Shown in pieces: positions 42,072 to 50,724 of a stretch of DNA of 64,000 bases; the stretch's first letter is position 1, and each line of letters begins with the position of its first letter. Position numbers and translations under genes: made by a program. Under the pieces are notes generated by a model, which had not been told where the DNA came from, did not search any database, and saw only the letters and a list, made by a program, of their open reading frames with translations. Source of the DNA: Actinomycetes bacterium (GTDB lineage Bacteria > Planctomycetota > Phycisphaerae > JAACET01); the NCBI GenBank assembly GCA_030614915.1, contig JAUXAG010000012.1:27632-91631 (forward strand), in the 5' to 3' direction.

Positions 42072-43625
42072 ATGCCGGACGCATATCTGCTGGGAATTGA
42101 TATAGGGACCTCGGGCTGTAAGTCAATTTTGATTGACCATCAGGGCAATGTAATCGGTTCAAATGTTCAGGAATATTCGCTCCTTACGCCACAGCCCGGC
42201 TGGGCCGAACAAAAACCTTCCCATTGGTTGAGCGGGGTTTATGCGGGTATTCGAGAATTGCTGGCCCAGACCAGAGTCCGCACAGACAAAATCAGATCTC
42301 TGGGATTAAGTGGCCAAATGCATGGGTTAGTGGCTCTGGACAAAGATTACAAGATTCTGCGCCCGGCAATTCTTTGGAACGACCAAAGAAGTGTCCAGCA
42401 ATGTCAACGAATATATGAGATCGTTGGCAGTGTTGAAAATCTCTTGGGGTTGACCAACAACAAAATGCTGCCTGGTTATACGGGAGGCAAAATCCTTTGG
42501 ATGCGTGAGAATGAGCAGGAGCTGTACGACAAGACCCGTTTGTTTCTCAATCCGAAGGACTATGTCCGGTACGAATTAACTGGCGAAATTGCCACTGAGG
42601 TCTCGGATGCATCGGGAACGGGCCTGTTTGATGTAAAGAAACGTTGCTGGTGTGATCCACTTCTTGACCTGCTTGAGATACCCAGAGAACGGCTGCCGAA
42701 GTGTTTTGAGTCCACCGAAATTACTGGACATATCAACAAGCGAGCATCCGAGCTAACCGGTTTGCCCGAAGCTATTCCCGTAGTAGGAGGCGGCGGAGAC
42801 GCTGTTGTACAAACCACCGGTATGGGGTTGGTAGTTCCAAGCATACTCGGAACCATCATTGGTACATCAGGGATTGTAGCCCTGGGATTGGATAAATTCG
42901 AGCAGAATCCTGACGGCAGACTTCAAGTTTTCTGCAACAATAGTGTCGATACCTGGCATGCCATGGGTGTAACTTTGGCCGCCGGAGGTTCTTACCGGTG
43001 GTATAAAGATGCATTGTGCCAAGCTGAAAAACGGATGGCAGAGGAACACGGCTGCAGTGTTTATCGAATCATGGAAAAAAACGCAACAGCGGCACCTCCC
43101 GGCTCGAAGGGACTGATATTTCTCCCCTATTTAATTGGCGAACGCTGCCCGTATGCCGACCCTAATGCACGAGGAGCCCTGATTGGACTCGGGCTGCATC
43201 ACGGGCGTTCTGAGATTACCAGAGCGGTTATGGAAGGGGTGGTTTTTAGCCTTAAGGATGTATACGAATTGATCAGAACCATGGGCTTTTCTATTAGTCA
43301 GATAAGAACCTCTGGAGGCGGTGCGCTGAGTCCTTTATGGCGGCAAATACAGGCAGACGTGTTTCAGTGTCCGGTTACCACTGTAAGTGGCAGTGGCGAA
43401 GGCGGAGCTTATGGAGCAGCCCTCTTAGCAGGGGTTGGCATGGGTATCTGGGGAAATCTTGAGCAGGCAGTCAATGTTCTTAAAGTTGAGACAGAAACAC
43501 TTAGTGATCCTAAAAACAGAACTGTTTACGAAGACATGTACGGAGTCTACCGTGAGCTTTACAAAGCCTTAAAGCCAAGCTTTGATAGCTTTGCCCTGGC
43601 CGATCAGAACATCAGCCTGCCGTAG
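42072..43625 (+). CDS. FGGY-family sugar kinase, xylulokinase-type
   Basis: This 517-residue kinase has FGGY-kinase motifs: GIDIGTSGCKSILID (ATP phosphate 1), LSGQMHGLVALD (a xylulokinase signature loop), LNPKDYVRYELTGE, catalytic-region GGGGDAVVQTTGMG, GTSGIVALG, and RTSGGGALSPLWRQIQADVF. The SGQMHG motif makes D-xylulose the best guess among ketoses. It is the last gene of the island and ends 26 bases before an R1 repeat. Feeding xylulose-5-phosphate to the pentose phosphate route would fit a pentose-yielding pathway. Confidence 0.88.
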   Translation: MPDAYLLGIDIGTSGCKSILIDHQGNVIGSNVQEYSLLTPQPGWAEQKPSHWLSGVYAGIRELLAQTRVRTDKIRSLGLSGQMHGLVALDKDYKILRPAILWNDQRSVQQCQRIYEIVGSVENLLGLTNNKMLPGYTGGKILWMRENEQELYDKTRLFLNPKDYVRYELTGEIATEVSDASGTGLFDVKKRCWCDPLLDLLEIPRERLPKCFESTEITGHINKRASELTGLPEAIPVVGGGGDAVVQTTGMGLVVPSILGTIIGTSGIVALGLDKFEQNPDGRLQVFCNNSVDTWHAMGVTLAAGGSYRWYKDALCQAEKRMAEEHGCSVYRIMEKNATAAPPGSKGLIFLPYLIGERCPYADPNARGALIGLGLHHGRSEITRAVMEGVVFSLKDVYELIRTMGFSISQIRTSGGGALSPLWRQIQADVFQCPVTTVSGSGEGGAYGAALLAGVGMGIWGNLEQAVNVLKVETETLSDPKNRTVYEDMYGVYRELYKALKPSFDSFALADQNISLP

Positions 43626-43650
43626 CTTGGCCACAATTTGTGGCCCACTG

Positions 43651-43845
43651 TTAGCGGGGGCCAGATATGGGGAGTAGGAGATACAAAAAAGCTTCAAACG
43701 ATGTCTTTTTTGTCAGTTGACAGCGGGGCGGAAATTACCTAACCTTTTACCACATAAACAGATAGGCGATGTCGGGCGGCAAGCCCCCGACATGGTCTCT
43801 CTTGTGGGTCTGCCGTTGGAATTGGCATCCCCAAACCCGCCCGGG
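43651..43845 (+). repeat. R1 dispersed repeat, full copy C
   Basis: This is a full copy starting ttagcgggggccagatatgg and ending ccaaacccgcccggg. The hairpin is ATGTCGGG-N9-CCCGACAT (43769-43793), one base pair longer than in copies A and B because both arms changed together (compensating a-t pair). It sits between the sugar island and the secretion operon. 43846-44049 shows no gene. Confidence 0.85.
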
Positions 43846-44049
43846 TCACATGGCCCTTGAGCGGGAACAATCCGGACAAAAAACTTAAATTGCTGGAAAC
43901 AAAAACGGCCTCTGCTGCGTCTATATAGGTAGGGGAGGGATTAGCCCGCGGCGGGGCTGTTGCGATAAGGTTCTGTGAAGAATGGAGTTACACGAAAAAC
44001 CGCTGTTATTCGGCGGGGTGACTGCTGAGCATTTGGCCGGAATGCACGT

Positions 44050-44078
44050 TTGACAGCCGGTCGGACGTTTGATATACT
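44050..44078 (+). promoter_or_regulatory. Sigma-70-type promoter of the type II secretion operon
   Basis: TTGACA, 17 bases, then TATACT: a perfect -35 and a five-of-six -10 at the optimal spacing. Transcription would start near 44085, leaving a 65-70-base leader before the gspE ATG at 44153, which has an AGGGGG ribosome site. Confidence 0.75.
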
Positions 44079-44152
44079 ATAAGTTCACTCCTACACGACG
44101 GTTGCTTTTGTCTCCTACGAGTCCACAAGCTTTCCGGTAGTTAGGGGGTACG

Positions 44153-45886
44153 ATGCCCAGGGAAGAAACTACTCACTCGGCACAGGGCCCCAAGCCCTTG
44201 GGTCAGGTCCTCTTGGAGAAGGGGGAACTGACTCAAGCCCAGCTCGACGAAGCCTTGGCCCTACAGCAACGGTCCACAGAGCGGTTGGGGCAGCTTCTGA
44301 GCCGGCTCGGACATGTAGATGCTCAGAGTGTGCGTGAGGCCCTGGTCAGCCAGGCCGGCCTGCCCCGGTTGGACATAGACAACTGCGAAATCCATCCCGA
44401 CGCCGTCGCCACCCTGCCGGCGGAGGTCGCCTTCCATCACAAGGTCCTGCCTATTTCCACCCACAACCGCACCCTCTCCGTGGCCATGGCCGACCCCTTC
44501 GACACCGCGGCCCTGGAGTTGTTGCGGGTTTTGACCGGCCTGCGGATCCAGCGTTATTACTGTCCGGAGGCGGAGCTACTTGAGGCCAGCCGGCGCGTGT
44601 ACGGCTCGAACGTTGCCCGGATGATAGCCGATTTGGACATCCCCACTCTTAGAGCCGAAACCGACGATGAACAGCTCACTCAGCATCTTCACGAGATGGC
44701 CAAAGAACCGTCGATCGTCAATCTGGTTAATCTGGTAATCCTGGAGGCCATCGAGGCCCGGGCCAGCGATATCCACGTCGAGCCCTTCGAAAAAGACATC
44801 AAGGTCAAGTACCGGATCGACGGCATTCTTCACGAGATGTCCCCACCGCCTAAGCGTCTTCAGCCGGCTATGGTCTCGCGGATCAAAATCATGGCCGGTA
44901 TGAACATAGCCGAACGTTTCGTGCCGCAGGACGGGCACATTAGCTTCAATACCGCCAGGGGAAAGATAGACCTGCGTGTGGCTACGGTGCCCACGGTCTT
45001 CGGCGAATGCGTGGTTATGCGGATCCTGGACCGGGCCACGGCCCTGATCGGAATGGAGCGTCTGGGGCTCAACAAGGCCTACCATAAACAGTTGGCGTAT
45101 TTACTGCAGCGTCCGCACGGGATAATCCTGGTAACCGGCCCGACGGGCAGCGGAAAGACCACGACTCTTTATGCCGCCCTGAACAAGATCTACACGCCTG
45201 GCAAAAAGATCATCACTATCGAAGACCCCGTGGAATACCAACTCGACGGGATCAACCAGATTCCGGTCAATCGCAAGCGGGGTTTGACTTTCGCCAACGG
45301 ACTTCGGGCTATTGTTCGACAGGACCCGGACATCATCATGGTGGGCGAGATTCGCGACCGCGAGACAGCCGACATCGCCATCCGCAGCGCCCTCACCGGC
45401 CACCTGGTCTTCTCCACACTGCACACCAATGACGCTCCCGGGGCCGTGACTCGCCTGCTGGACATGGGCGTCGAAGCCTACCTGTTGGCGTCTTCGCTTG
45501 AAGCAGTGCTGGCCCAGCGGCTGGTGCGGACGATCTGTCCGCACTGCAAGCAGGCCCATCATCCTGGGCCGGAGATCCTCCAGCGGATCGGCCCAAACCA
45601 CGCCAACGAGAACGGCGGTGCATTCTTTCAAGGCTCGGGCTGTAGAAACTGCCGCCAGACCGGATACATCGGACGAACGGGCATCTTCGAACTGCTTCGG
45701 ATTACGCCGGCGGTACGCCAGGCTGTCGTCCGCCGGGCCACCGCCGCGGAAATCGGGGCCGTCGGCCCGGAGGATCATCACCCCATGCGCGAAGACGGAT
45801 TTCGCAAAGCTGCCGAGGGAATCACCACCCTCGACGAGGTCCTGCGTGTTACTCAGGACACACAGACCGAAGAAGCCCTGAGCTAA
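44153..45886 (+). CDS. gspE: Type II secretion ATPase GspE
   Basis: This 577-residue protein is the cytoplasmic motor that powers pseudopilus assembly. The N-terminal MshEN-type domain (PLGQVLLEKGELTQAQLDEAL, VSQAGLPRLDI) would contact the membrane platform. The nucleotide domain has Walker A GPTGSGKTTTLY, Asp box IEDPVEY, Walker B DIIMVGEIRD and His box GHLVFSTLHTNDAPGA. The zinc tetracysteine motif is CPHCKQ...CRNCRQTGYIGRTGIFELL. Length and motif order fit GspE/PulE rather than PilT. It is the first gene of an uninterrupted operon, with gspF starting 10 bases after its stop. Confidence 0.94.
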   Translation: MPREETTHSAQGPKPLGQVLLEKGELTQAQLDEALALQQRSTERLGQLLSRLGHVDAQSVREALVSQAGLPRLDIDNCEIHPDAVATLPAEVAFHHKVLPISTHNRTLSVAMADPFDTAALELLRVLTGLRIQRYYCPEAELLEASRRVYGSNVARMIADLDIPTLRAETDDEQLTQHLHEMAKEPSIVNLVNLVILEAIEARASDIHVEPFEKDIKVKYRIDGILHEMSPPPKRLQPAMVSRIKIMAGMNIAERFVPQDGHISFNTARGKIDLRVATVPTVFGECVVMRILDRATALIGMERLGLNKAYHKQLAYLLQRPHGIILVTGPTGSGKTTTLYAALNKIYTPGKKIITIEDPVEYQLDGINQIPVNRKRGLTFANGLRAIVRQDPDIIMVGEIRDRETADIAIRSALTGHLVFSTLHTNDAPGAVTRLLDMGVEAYLLASSLEAVLAQRLVRTICPHCKQAHHPGPEILQRIGPNHANENGGAFFQGSGCRNCRQTGYIGRTGIFELLRITPAVRQAVVRRATAAEIGAVGPEDHHPMREDGFRKAAEGITTLDEVLRVTQDTQTEEALS

Positions 45887-45896
45887 GAAGACCCCC

Positions 45897-47129
45897 ATGC
45901 CCAGCTTTCAGTACAGTGCCCTGGATGCAAACGGCCAGAAACTTTCCGGTCGGATTGACGCGGCCGGTCGGGCAGAGGCTATCATCAGCCTCACCGAGCA
46001 GGACATATACGTTACTCAGATCGACAGCCCGGGGAAAAAGGGCGTTGCCTCTACGGTCTCAGCGGGGCTCAGGTGGTCCGGCCGAGTACCCCTGCGGCTC
46101 AAGGCTGGGATGCTCCGCCAATTGGCCACGGCTCTACAGGCCGGACTGCCCCTGCTGTCGGCTTTGCGGGTGATACAAAAGCAAGCCCAAAAGCAATCCT
46201 TGCGGTTGCTAGTAGCAGACCTGGCTGAACGGGTCCAGTCCGGTGAAGCACTGTCCCAGGCCATGAGTGAACACGGCCGCGACTTTTCGCCGCTGGAAAC
46301 GAGCATGGTCCGGGTCGGAGAAACGGCCGGCGTCCTCGATCAGGTCATGGGGTATCTGTCGGAATTTGCCGAGCACGAACTGGATATACGTGAAAAGATT
46401 CGCTCGGCCGCGGCCTATCCGCTCTTCGTCCTGGGCTTGGCGGCAATCTCGGTGGTCATCATCGTTACCGTGATCCTTCCCGGAGTTATCTCCAGCGTAA
46501 CCGAAAGTGTGGGCCAGGCCGCCCTGCCCATACCCACACAAATACTCATGGGCGTGAGCGGCTTCTTGCGCTCATTCGGCTGGTTGGTACTTATTGCTTT
46601 GATCCTGGGCATCTGGGGATTTCGGGTCTGGCTGGCCAAGCCCGAGGGACGTTTGGCCTTCGACCGCTTCAAGCTGCGCATCCCTGTGCTCGGCACGGCC
46701 ATCCGCCGCGTAGCGGTCGGCAGGTTCGCCCGCACTCTGGGCACGCTGAGTAAGTCGGGCATCCCGATCCTGGATGCCCTGCGGGTTCTGCGAGATACGC
46801 TGGGCAACGAGGCGTTGGCTCAAAAAATCGACCAGGCCGCCGCTGGCATCACCCAGGGCCAATCCGTGGCCGAGCCCTTGGCTCAGACCGGCGAATTCCC
46901 GCCGCTGCTCATCCAGGTAATCGCCATGGGCGAGCAGACCGGCAAGCTCGACGAGCTGCTCCTGCAGACCGCCGATGCCTACGAAAAAGAAACGTCCGCT
47001 GCGATCGGGCGGGTGATGACTATTCTGCCGGCGGTCTTCATCGTCCTGCTGGCACTGCTGGTAGCCTTTATCCTCGTGGCTGTACTGCTGCCGGTCATCG
47101 CTATGGAGACCTCCCTGCCCGGCATGTGA
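45897..47129 (+). CDS. gspF: Type II secretion inner-membrane protein GspF
   Basis: This 410-residue protein has the two tandem T2SF domains of the platform protein: AGMLRQLATALQAGLPLLSALRVI (residues ~65-190) and VGRFARTLGTLSKSGIPILDALRVL (~265-390). Each is followed by hydrophobic segments (ISVVIIVTVILPGVI, FIVLLALLVAFILVAVLLPVI). The start FQYSALDANGQKLSGRIDA is typical. It anchors GspE and the pseudopilus in the membrane. Full length; no oddities seen. Confidence 0.94.
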   Translation: MPSFQYSALDANGQKLSGRIDAAGRAEAIISLTEQDIYVTQIDSPGKKGVASTVSAGLRWSGRVPLRLKAGMLRQLATALQAGLPLLSALRVIQKQAQKQSLRLLVADLAERVQSGEALSQAMSEHGRDFSPLETSMVRVGETAGVLDQVMGYLSEFAEHELDIREKIRSAAAYPLFVLGLAAISVVIIVTVILPGVISSVTESVGQAALPIPTQILMGVSGFLRSFGWLVLIALILGIWGFRVWLAKPEGRLAFDRFKLRIPVLGTAIRRVAVGRFARTLGTLSKSGIPILDALRVLRDTLGNEALAQKIDQAAAGITQGQSVAEPLAQTGEFPPLLIQVIAMGEQTGKLDELLLQTADAYEKETSAAIGRVMTILPAVFIVLLALLVAFILVAVLLPVIAMETSLPGM

Positions 47130-47160
47130 GCGGACAAAACGTACGCAAAAGGAAAATATC

Positions 47161-47586
47161 ATGAACAAGAAAAGACGCAGACGAAATCGGCGGGCCTTCA
47201 CTATCGTGGAAATCCTGGTGGTGGTGATCATCATCGCCGTCCTAGCCACTATGATCGTGCCCCGATTCCTTGGGCGCGTGGGTCAGAGCAAACAGGCCGT
47301 GGCCAAGATGAAGTTGGCCGAAATCGAAAAAGCGATCGAAATATTCAGTTACGATTACGAACGATGGCCCGCCGAACTGGATGAACTTGTGAACCAGCCA
47401 GCCGACATTGACGAAGCAAAGTGGCAGCCTCCGACCATCAGGACCAAAGACCTGCTGGACCCCTGGAAGCGGCAGTTCATCTACAGACAGCCGGGCGAGC
47501 ACGGAATCTACGATATTTATACCCTTGGAAAGGACGGCCAAGAAGGCGGAGAGGATGAAGACGCAGACATCGGCAACTGGGAATAG
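47161..47586 (+). CDS. gspG: Major pseudopilin GspG
   Basis: This 141-residue protein has the prepilin signal RRAFTIVEILVVVIIIAVLATMIVPRFLG: a basic leader, Phe at +1 after Ala, Glu at +5 and a long hydrophobic helix. After this come the GspG marks AKMKLAEIEKAIEIFSYDYERWP (alpha1-C), LDELVNQP and DPWKRQFIYRQPGEHGIYDIYTLGKDG, the calcium-loop segment of GspG proteins. It forms the body of the pseudopilus. The residue before the cleavage site is Ala instead of the usual Gly, which is rare but tolerated. The 3' end overlaps gspH. Confidence 0.93.
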   Translation: MNKKRRRRNRRAFTIVEILVVVIIIAVLATMIVPRFLGRVGQSKQAVAKMKLAEIEKAIEIFSYDYERWPAELDELVNQPADIDEAKWQPPTIRTKDLLDPWKRQFIYRQPGEHGIYDIYTLGKDGQEGGEDEDADIGNWE

Positions 47587-48121
47587 GGGCTTTACGCTCG
47601 TTGAAATAATCGTGGTGGTGGTCATCATTTCTGTGCTGGCCACCATGATCGTGCCTGGTATGTACGCTGGCAGAAGCTCGGCCCAACTGCGGGGCTCGGC
47701 CCGGCAGCTACTGGTAGCGGCTCAGTACGCCCGGGACTTTGCCACCACGCGGCGGTGCAAGTGCCGCCTGATGATCGACGTTGATAAGCAGCAATACGCT
47801 CTGGCCTTCCAGCAGGACCCCCAGCATAACCCCAGCGAGTTTGTCCGGCTGAATACCGGACTGGGCAGAGCCCAAGGGCTGGCGGAGGGGCTGCGCTTTG
47901 GGCGAGTGCGGATAGAGCCGCGAGAGGGCCACGACCAGCCGCCTCAAAAAATTGATTACATCACCTTCGAGCCCAGCGGGCAAGCCGACGCTGCAGTGCT
48001 GGAAATCAGCAACGGCGAGCAAACTTACTCCGTCCTAATTGCACCTTATACCGGCTACGCAAAGCTCATTGAGGGAACCACTGATGACCTGCCCAACGAC
48101 CGCCTGGACCTCGACATCTAG
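47555..48121 (+). CDS. gspH: Minor pseudopilin GspH
   Basis: 188 residues from the ATG at 47555, which overlaps the gspG end by 32 bases in another frame; the ORF-track start lies too far inside gspG. The prepilin signal is NRGFTLVEIIVVVVIISVLATMIVPGMY. The next part, GSARQLLVAAQYARDFATTRRCKCRLMID, fits GspH/FimT-like proteins, with a C-terminal beta-rich region (VRIEPREG, IDYITFEPSGQADAAVLEI). It is a pseudopilus tip component. Confidence 0.9.
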   Translation: MKTQTSATGNRGFTLVEIIVVVVIISVLATMIVPGMYAGRSSAQLRGSARQLLVAAQYARDFATTRRCKCRLMIDVDKQQYALAFQQDPQHNPSEFVRLNTGLGRAQGLAEGLRFGRVRIEPREGHDQPPQKIDYITFEPSGQADAAVLEISNGEQTYSVLIAPYTGYAKLIEGTTDDLPNDRLDLDI

Positions 48122-48545
48122 GCTTACAAGTCAACGCAGCGCTGGCTTCACGCTGGTCGAAGTGTTGGTCGCCGGGGTGATTCTGGCCCTTTCGGCCGGT
48201 GCCCTGGGTCTGACTATTTCCCAGAGCATGCGTTCGCTGGGGCTGGCGCGGGATTATCAACAAGCTGCCGAGCTGCTCGATAAAACCTTCACCAAAATCG
48301 ACTTGATCGGCCCGGCCCGGATACTCTACGAAGGGCCCAGCGAAGGCCTCTTCGACGAGGCCCGGCACGAAAGGTTCGCCTGGCAGGTAAAGATAGACTC
48401 CCGCCTGGAAGGGAACCTCTACGAAGTAACGGTTCGCATCCTCTGGGAGACACCCAGCGGTAAGGGGCGATTCATAGAGGCTCAGACATTGCTGAACGAT
48501 CCGCCCGGCTCTCGGCCGAGCGAACTCTACTGGGACGAACTATGA
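48084..48545 (+). CDS. gspI: Minor pseudopilin GspI
   Basis: 153 residues from the ATG at 48084, overlapping gspH by 38 bases. The prepilin signal QRSAGFTLVEVLVAGVILALSAGALGL is followed by a short beta-rich domain (FAWQVKIDSRLEGNLYEVTVRILWETPSGKGRF), the pattern of GspI, the smallest tip pseudopilin. Its stop overlaps the gspJ start as ATGA. Confidence 0.87.
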   Translation: MTCPTTAWTSTSRLTSQRSAGFTLVEVLVAGVILALSAGALGLTISQSMRSLGLARDYQQAAELLDKTFTKIDLIGPARILYEGPSEGLFDEARHERFAWQVKIDSRLEGNLYEVTVRILWETPSGKGRFIEAQTLLNDPPGSRPSELYWDEL

Positions 48546-49204
48546 GCTGCAGGCACCAACAAGCCGGGCTGACTTTGGTTGAGCTGATCGTGGCCACAAC
48601 GCTGACTACCCTGGTTGCCGGCTCGACGGTGGGCATCCTGCGCAGTACGGCCGCGGCCAGAGAACGCGCCCAGAACCAACTGGCCGTGCAGCAGCAGGCC
48701 CGGGCCGCGGTGCTGGCCATAGCCACGGCCTTGGCAAATGCGGACCGCTATCCGGATAAGGACGCGGTGTTCGAAGGGCTCGACGATTGGCTGGGCGAGA
48801 TGCCGGCTGACCGCATCCGCTTTTTCACCGTCAGCAAGAGAAAAGTTCGCTGGGGCCAGCCGGAGTCCGATCTCAGGGAGTGTGAATTCTTCTTGACCGA
48901 GCCGAGTGAGCAGGCCTTACCCGCATTGATGCGCCGCACCGATCCGACACGCAACGAAACGCCCGACGAAGGAGGCGTGCTCGAGTGTATCGCCGAGAAT
49001 GTCCTCGGCCTCAACTTGCTCTATCACGACGGCATCGGCTGGTGCGAGGATTGGCCGCAAGGTAGCCGTGGCCGGCCTTTGGCCGTCCGCATCGAACTGG
49101 CCGTCCTGGCCAAGAGCCAGCCCCCAAAGGTCTGGACCATCAGCCGCGTCGTTAGTTTTCCGCACCGTAGAACTCAGAATCAGCAAGAGTCGGAGGAAGA
49201 ATGA
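48542..49204 (+). CDS. gspJ: Minor pseudopilin GspJ
   Basis: This 220-residue protein starts in an ATGA overlap. The prepilin signal is QAGLTLVELIVATTLTTLVAGS, with Leu in place of the usual Phe after the cleavage Gly. The following helix (RSTAAARERAQNQLAVQQQAR) and a region with RIRFFTVSKRK and ECEFFLTE fit GspJ, which sits in the I-J-K tip complex. ATGA overlap with gspK follows. Confidence 0.88.
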   Translation: MSCRHQQAGLTLVELIVATTLTTLVAGSTVGILRSTAAARERAQNQLAVQQQARAAVLAIATALANADRYPDKDAVFEGLDDWLGEMPADRIRFFTVSKRKVRWGQPESDLRECEFFLTEPSEQALPALMRRTDPTRNETPDEGGVLECIAENVLGLNLLYHDGIGWCEDWPQGSRGRPLAVRIELAVLAKSQPPKVWTISRVVSFPHRRTQNQQESEEE

Positions 49205-50583
49205 CCAACTGGAGATTACAGATTGGCTCCAAGGGCCGTGGCTTTGCCCTAATCGCAGTGATGTGGGTAGTGCTGGTGGCAGGCCTGATGCTCCTTGGCG
49301 TACAGAAGGGCGTCCGGGCCAACCTGGCCAGTGCCTACAGTGAGCTGGCGTCGGTGCAGGCCCACTGGCTGGCCCGGGCGGGGATCGAGCAGGCCCTGGC
49401 GGTCCTCGAAGACGACCTCAGCGATGCCGACAATATGTTCGAGTTCTGGTATTCCGATACAGATTATTTCGAAGAAGTGGAGATGCTCAACGGAACCTTC
49501 TCGGTGACCGCCGGGCCCAATCTCCTGGATGACCCGCGTACTGTCCGCTACGGCTTGATAGACCACTGCGCCCGGGTGAACGTCAACGCCGCCGACGCCG
49601 GGCAGTTGAAGGCCTTGCTCGAGCTGGCCGCCTGGCAGGTTGACTCTATCCTTGACTGGCGTGACAGCGACGACAGGACCCGCCCCGGCGGAGTCGAAGC
49701 CCTGTATTACTCCCGCCTGGAATATCCGTATCTGATTCGCAACGGTCCCTTGCGCACTATCGACGAGCTGCGGCTGGTGCGGGGAATCGAAGAGCCGTGT
49801 TTCAGCGGCGAGGACGCCAACCTCAACGGAGTCCTGGACGTCAACGAAGACGACGGCGATGCTGCCAACGCGTCATATCCGGACGACAACGGGGACGGGC
49901 AATTGAGTCTGGGCCTGGGCGGACTGACCAGCGTGTACGGCTACGAGCTGAACCAGACCGCCGGCGGCGGCAGCCGGGTCAACGTCAATAGCGCGGACAA
50001 GGACACGCTTGTGGAACGATTCAACTTTACCGACGGCCTGGCCCAGGCCATAGTCGATCAGCGCGCCAGCAGCAGCAACAGGCGCGGCCGAGACAGACAA
50101 GCTGGGCGAAATCGATTCAATAGTCTGATGGATCTACTTAATGTCAGGGCTCAGCAAAGCTCCGACAACCAATCCGATGACGAAGGCAAGGTCAAAGAAA
50201 TTACCGTCAAGTGGTTGGCTGAGAATCTGGACGAGTTGACACTCACCGACGACGAGCGTTTGCCCGGGCGGATCAACGTGAATACGGCCTCCAGGGGGGT
50301 CCTGATGAGCTTGCCGAAAATGACTGCGAGCACCGCTGAGGCTATCGTCATGCGTCAAACGTCCGGCAAGGGCCCGCTGAGCAGCGTGGGGGAGTTGTTC
50401 ACCGACAAGACCATCAGCGAAGAGCAGTTCAAGGCCTTTGCCGAGCGCCTCACGGTTCGCAGCAGTATCTTCGAGATTCGCAGCTCGGGGCGGAGCACGT
50501 GGGGCATCGGCCGTGAAATCGTGGCCATAGTGGACCGCGGCTCCGATCCTGTCAACATCCTTTATTGGTACCAGAGCGAATGA
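49201..50583 (+). CDS. gspK: Minor pseudopilin GspK with EF-hand-like calcium loops
   Basis: This 460-residue protein has the prepilin signal KGRGFALIAVMWVVLVAGLML; GspK lacks the usual Glu+5, as here. It contains two SAM-like/helix-hairpin-helix parts (HCARVNVNAADAGQLKALLE and RINVNTASRGVLMSLPKMTA), typical of the family. Between them lies DANLNGVLDVNE, an exact EF-hand loop pattern, and DDNGDGQLSLG, a second one; GspK structures are known to bind calcium at this domain. GspK caps the pseudopilus. The last codons overlap gspL (ATGA) inside an 81-base tandem duplication. Confidence 0.92.
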   Translation: MTNWRLQIGSKGRGFALIAVMWVVLVAGLMLLGVQKGVRANLASAYSELASVQAHWLARAGIEQALAVLEDDLSDADNMFEFWYSDTDYFEEVEMLNGTFSVTAGPNLLDDPRTVRYGLIDHCARVNVNAADAGQLKALLELAAWQVDSILDWRDSDDRTRPGGVEALYYSRLEYPYLIRNGPLRTIDELRLVRGIEEPCFSGEDANLNGVLDVNEDDGDAANASYPDDNGDGQLSLGLGGLTSVYGYELNQTAGGGSRVNVNSADKDTLVERFNFTDGLAQAIVDQRASSSNRRGRDRQAGRNRFNSLMDLLNVRAQQSSDNQSDDEGKVKEITVKWLAENLDELTLTDDERLPGRINVNTASRGVLMSLPKMTASTAEAIVMRQTSGKGPLSSVGELFTDKTISEEQFKAFAERLTVRSSIFEIRSSGRSTWGIGREIVAIVDRGSDPVNILYWYQSE

Positions 50584-50724
50584 TCAGAAAAAAACTCAAC
50601 AACGTAGCCTGGGGTTTGGAATTCGGCGTCTCTACCCTACGCCTATTAGTACCAAAGCGAATGATCAAAAAAAAGCAGAACAACGTGGTCTGGGGTTTGG
50701 AGTTCGGCGGCAGTGCCCTGCGCC
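50563..50724 (+). repeat. 81-base tandem duplication across the gspK-gspL junction
   Basis: Two in-frame units of 81 bases share taccagagcgaatgatca / taccaaagcgaatgatca and ctggggtttggaattcgg / ctggggtttggagttcgg. They encode MIRKKLNNVAWGLEFGVSTL and MIKKKQNNVVWGLEFGGSAL. By eye about a dozen positions differ, so the event is not very recent. It gives gspL two possible ATG starts 81 bases apart. Confidence 0.85.

Noticed and set aside
45101-45898. 265-residue minus-strand ORF opposite gspE
   Set aside because: Antisense shadow of the conserved ATPase domain; no independent evidence.
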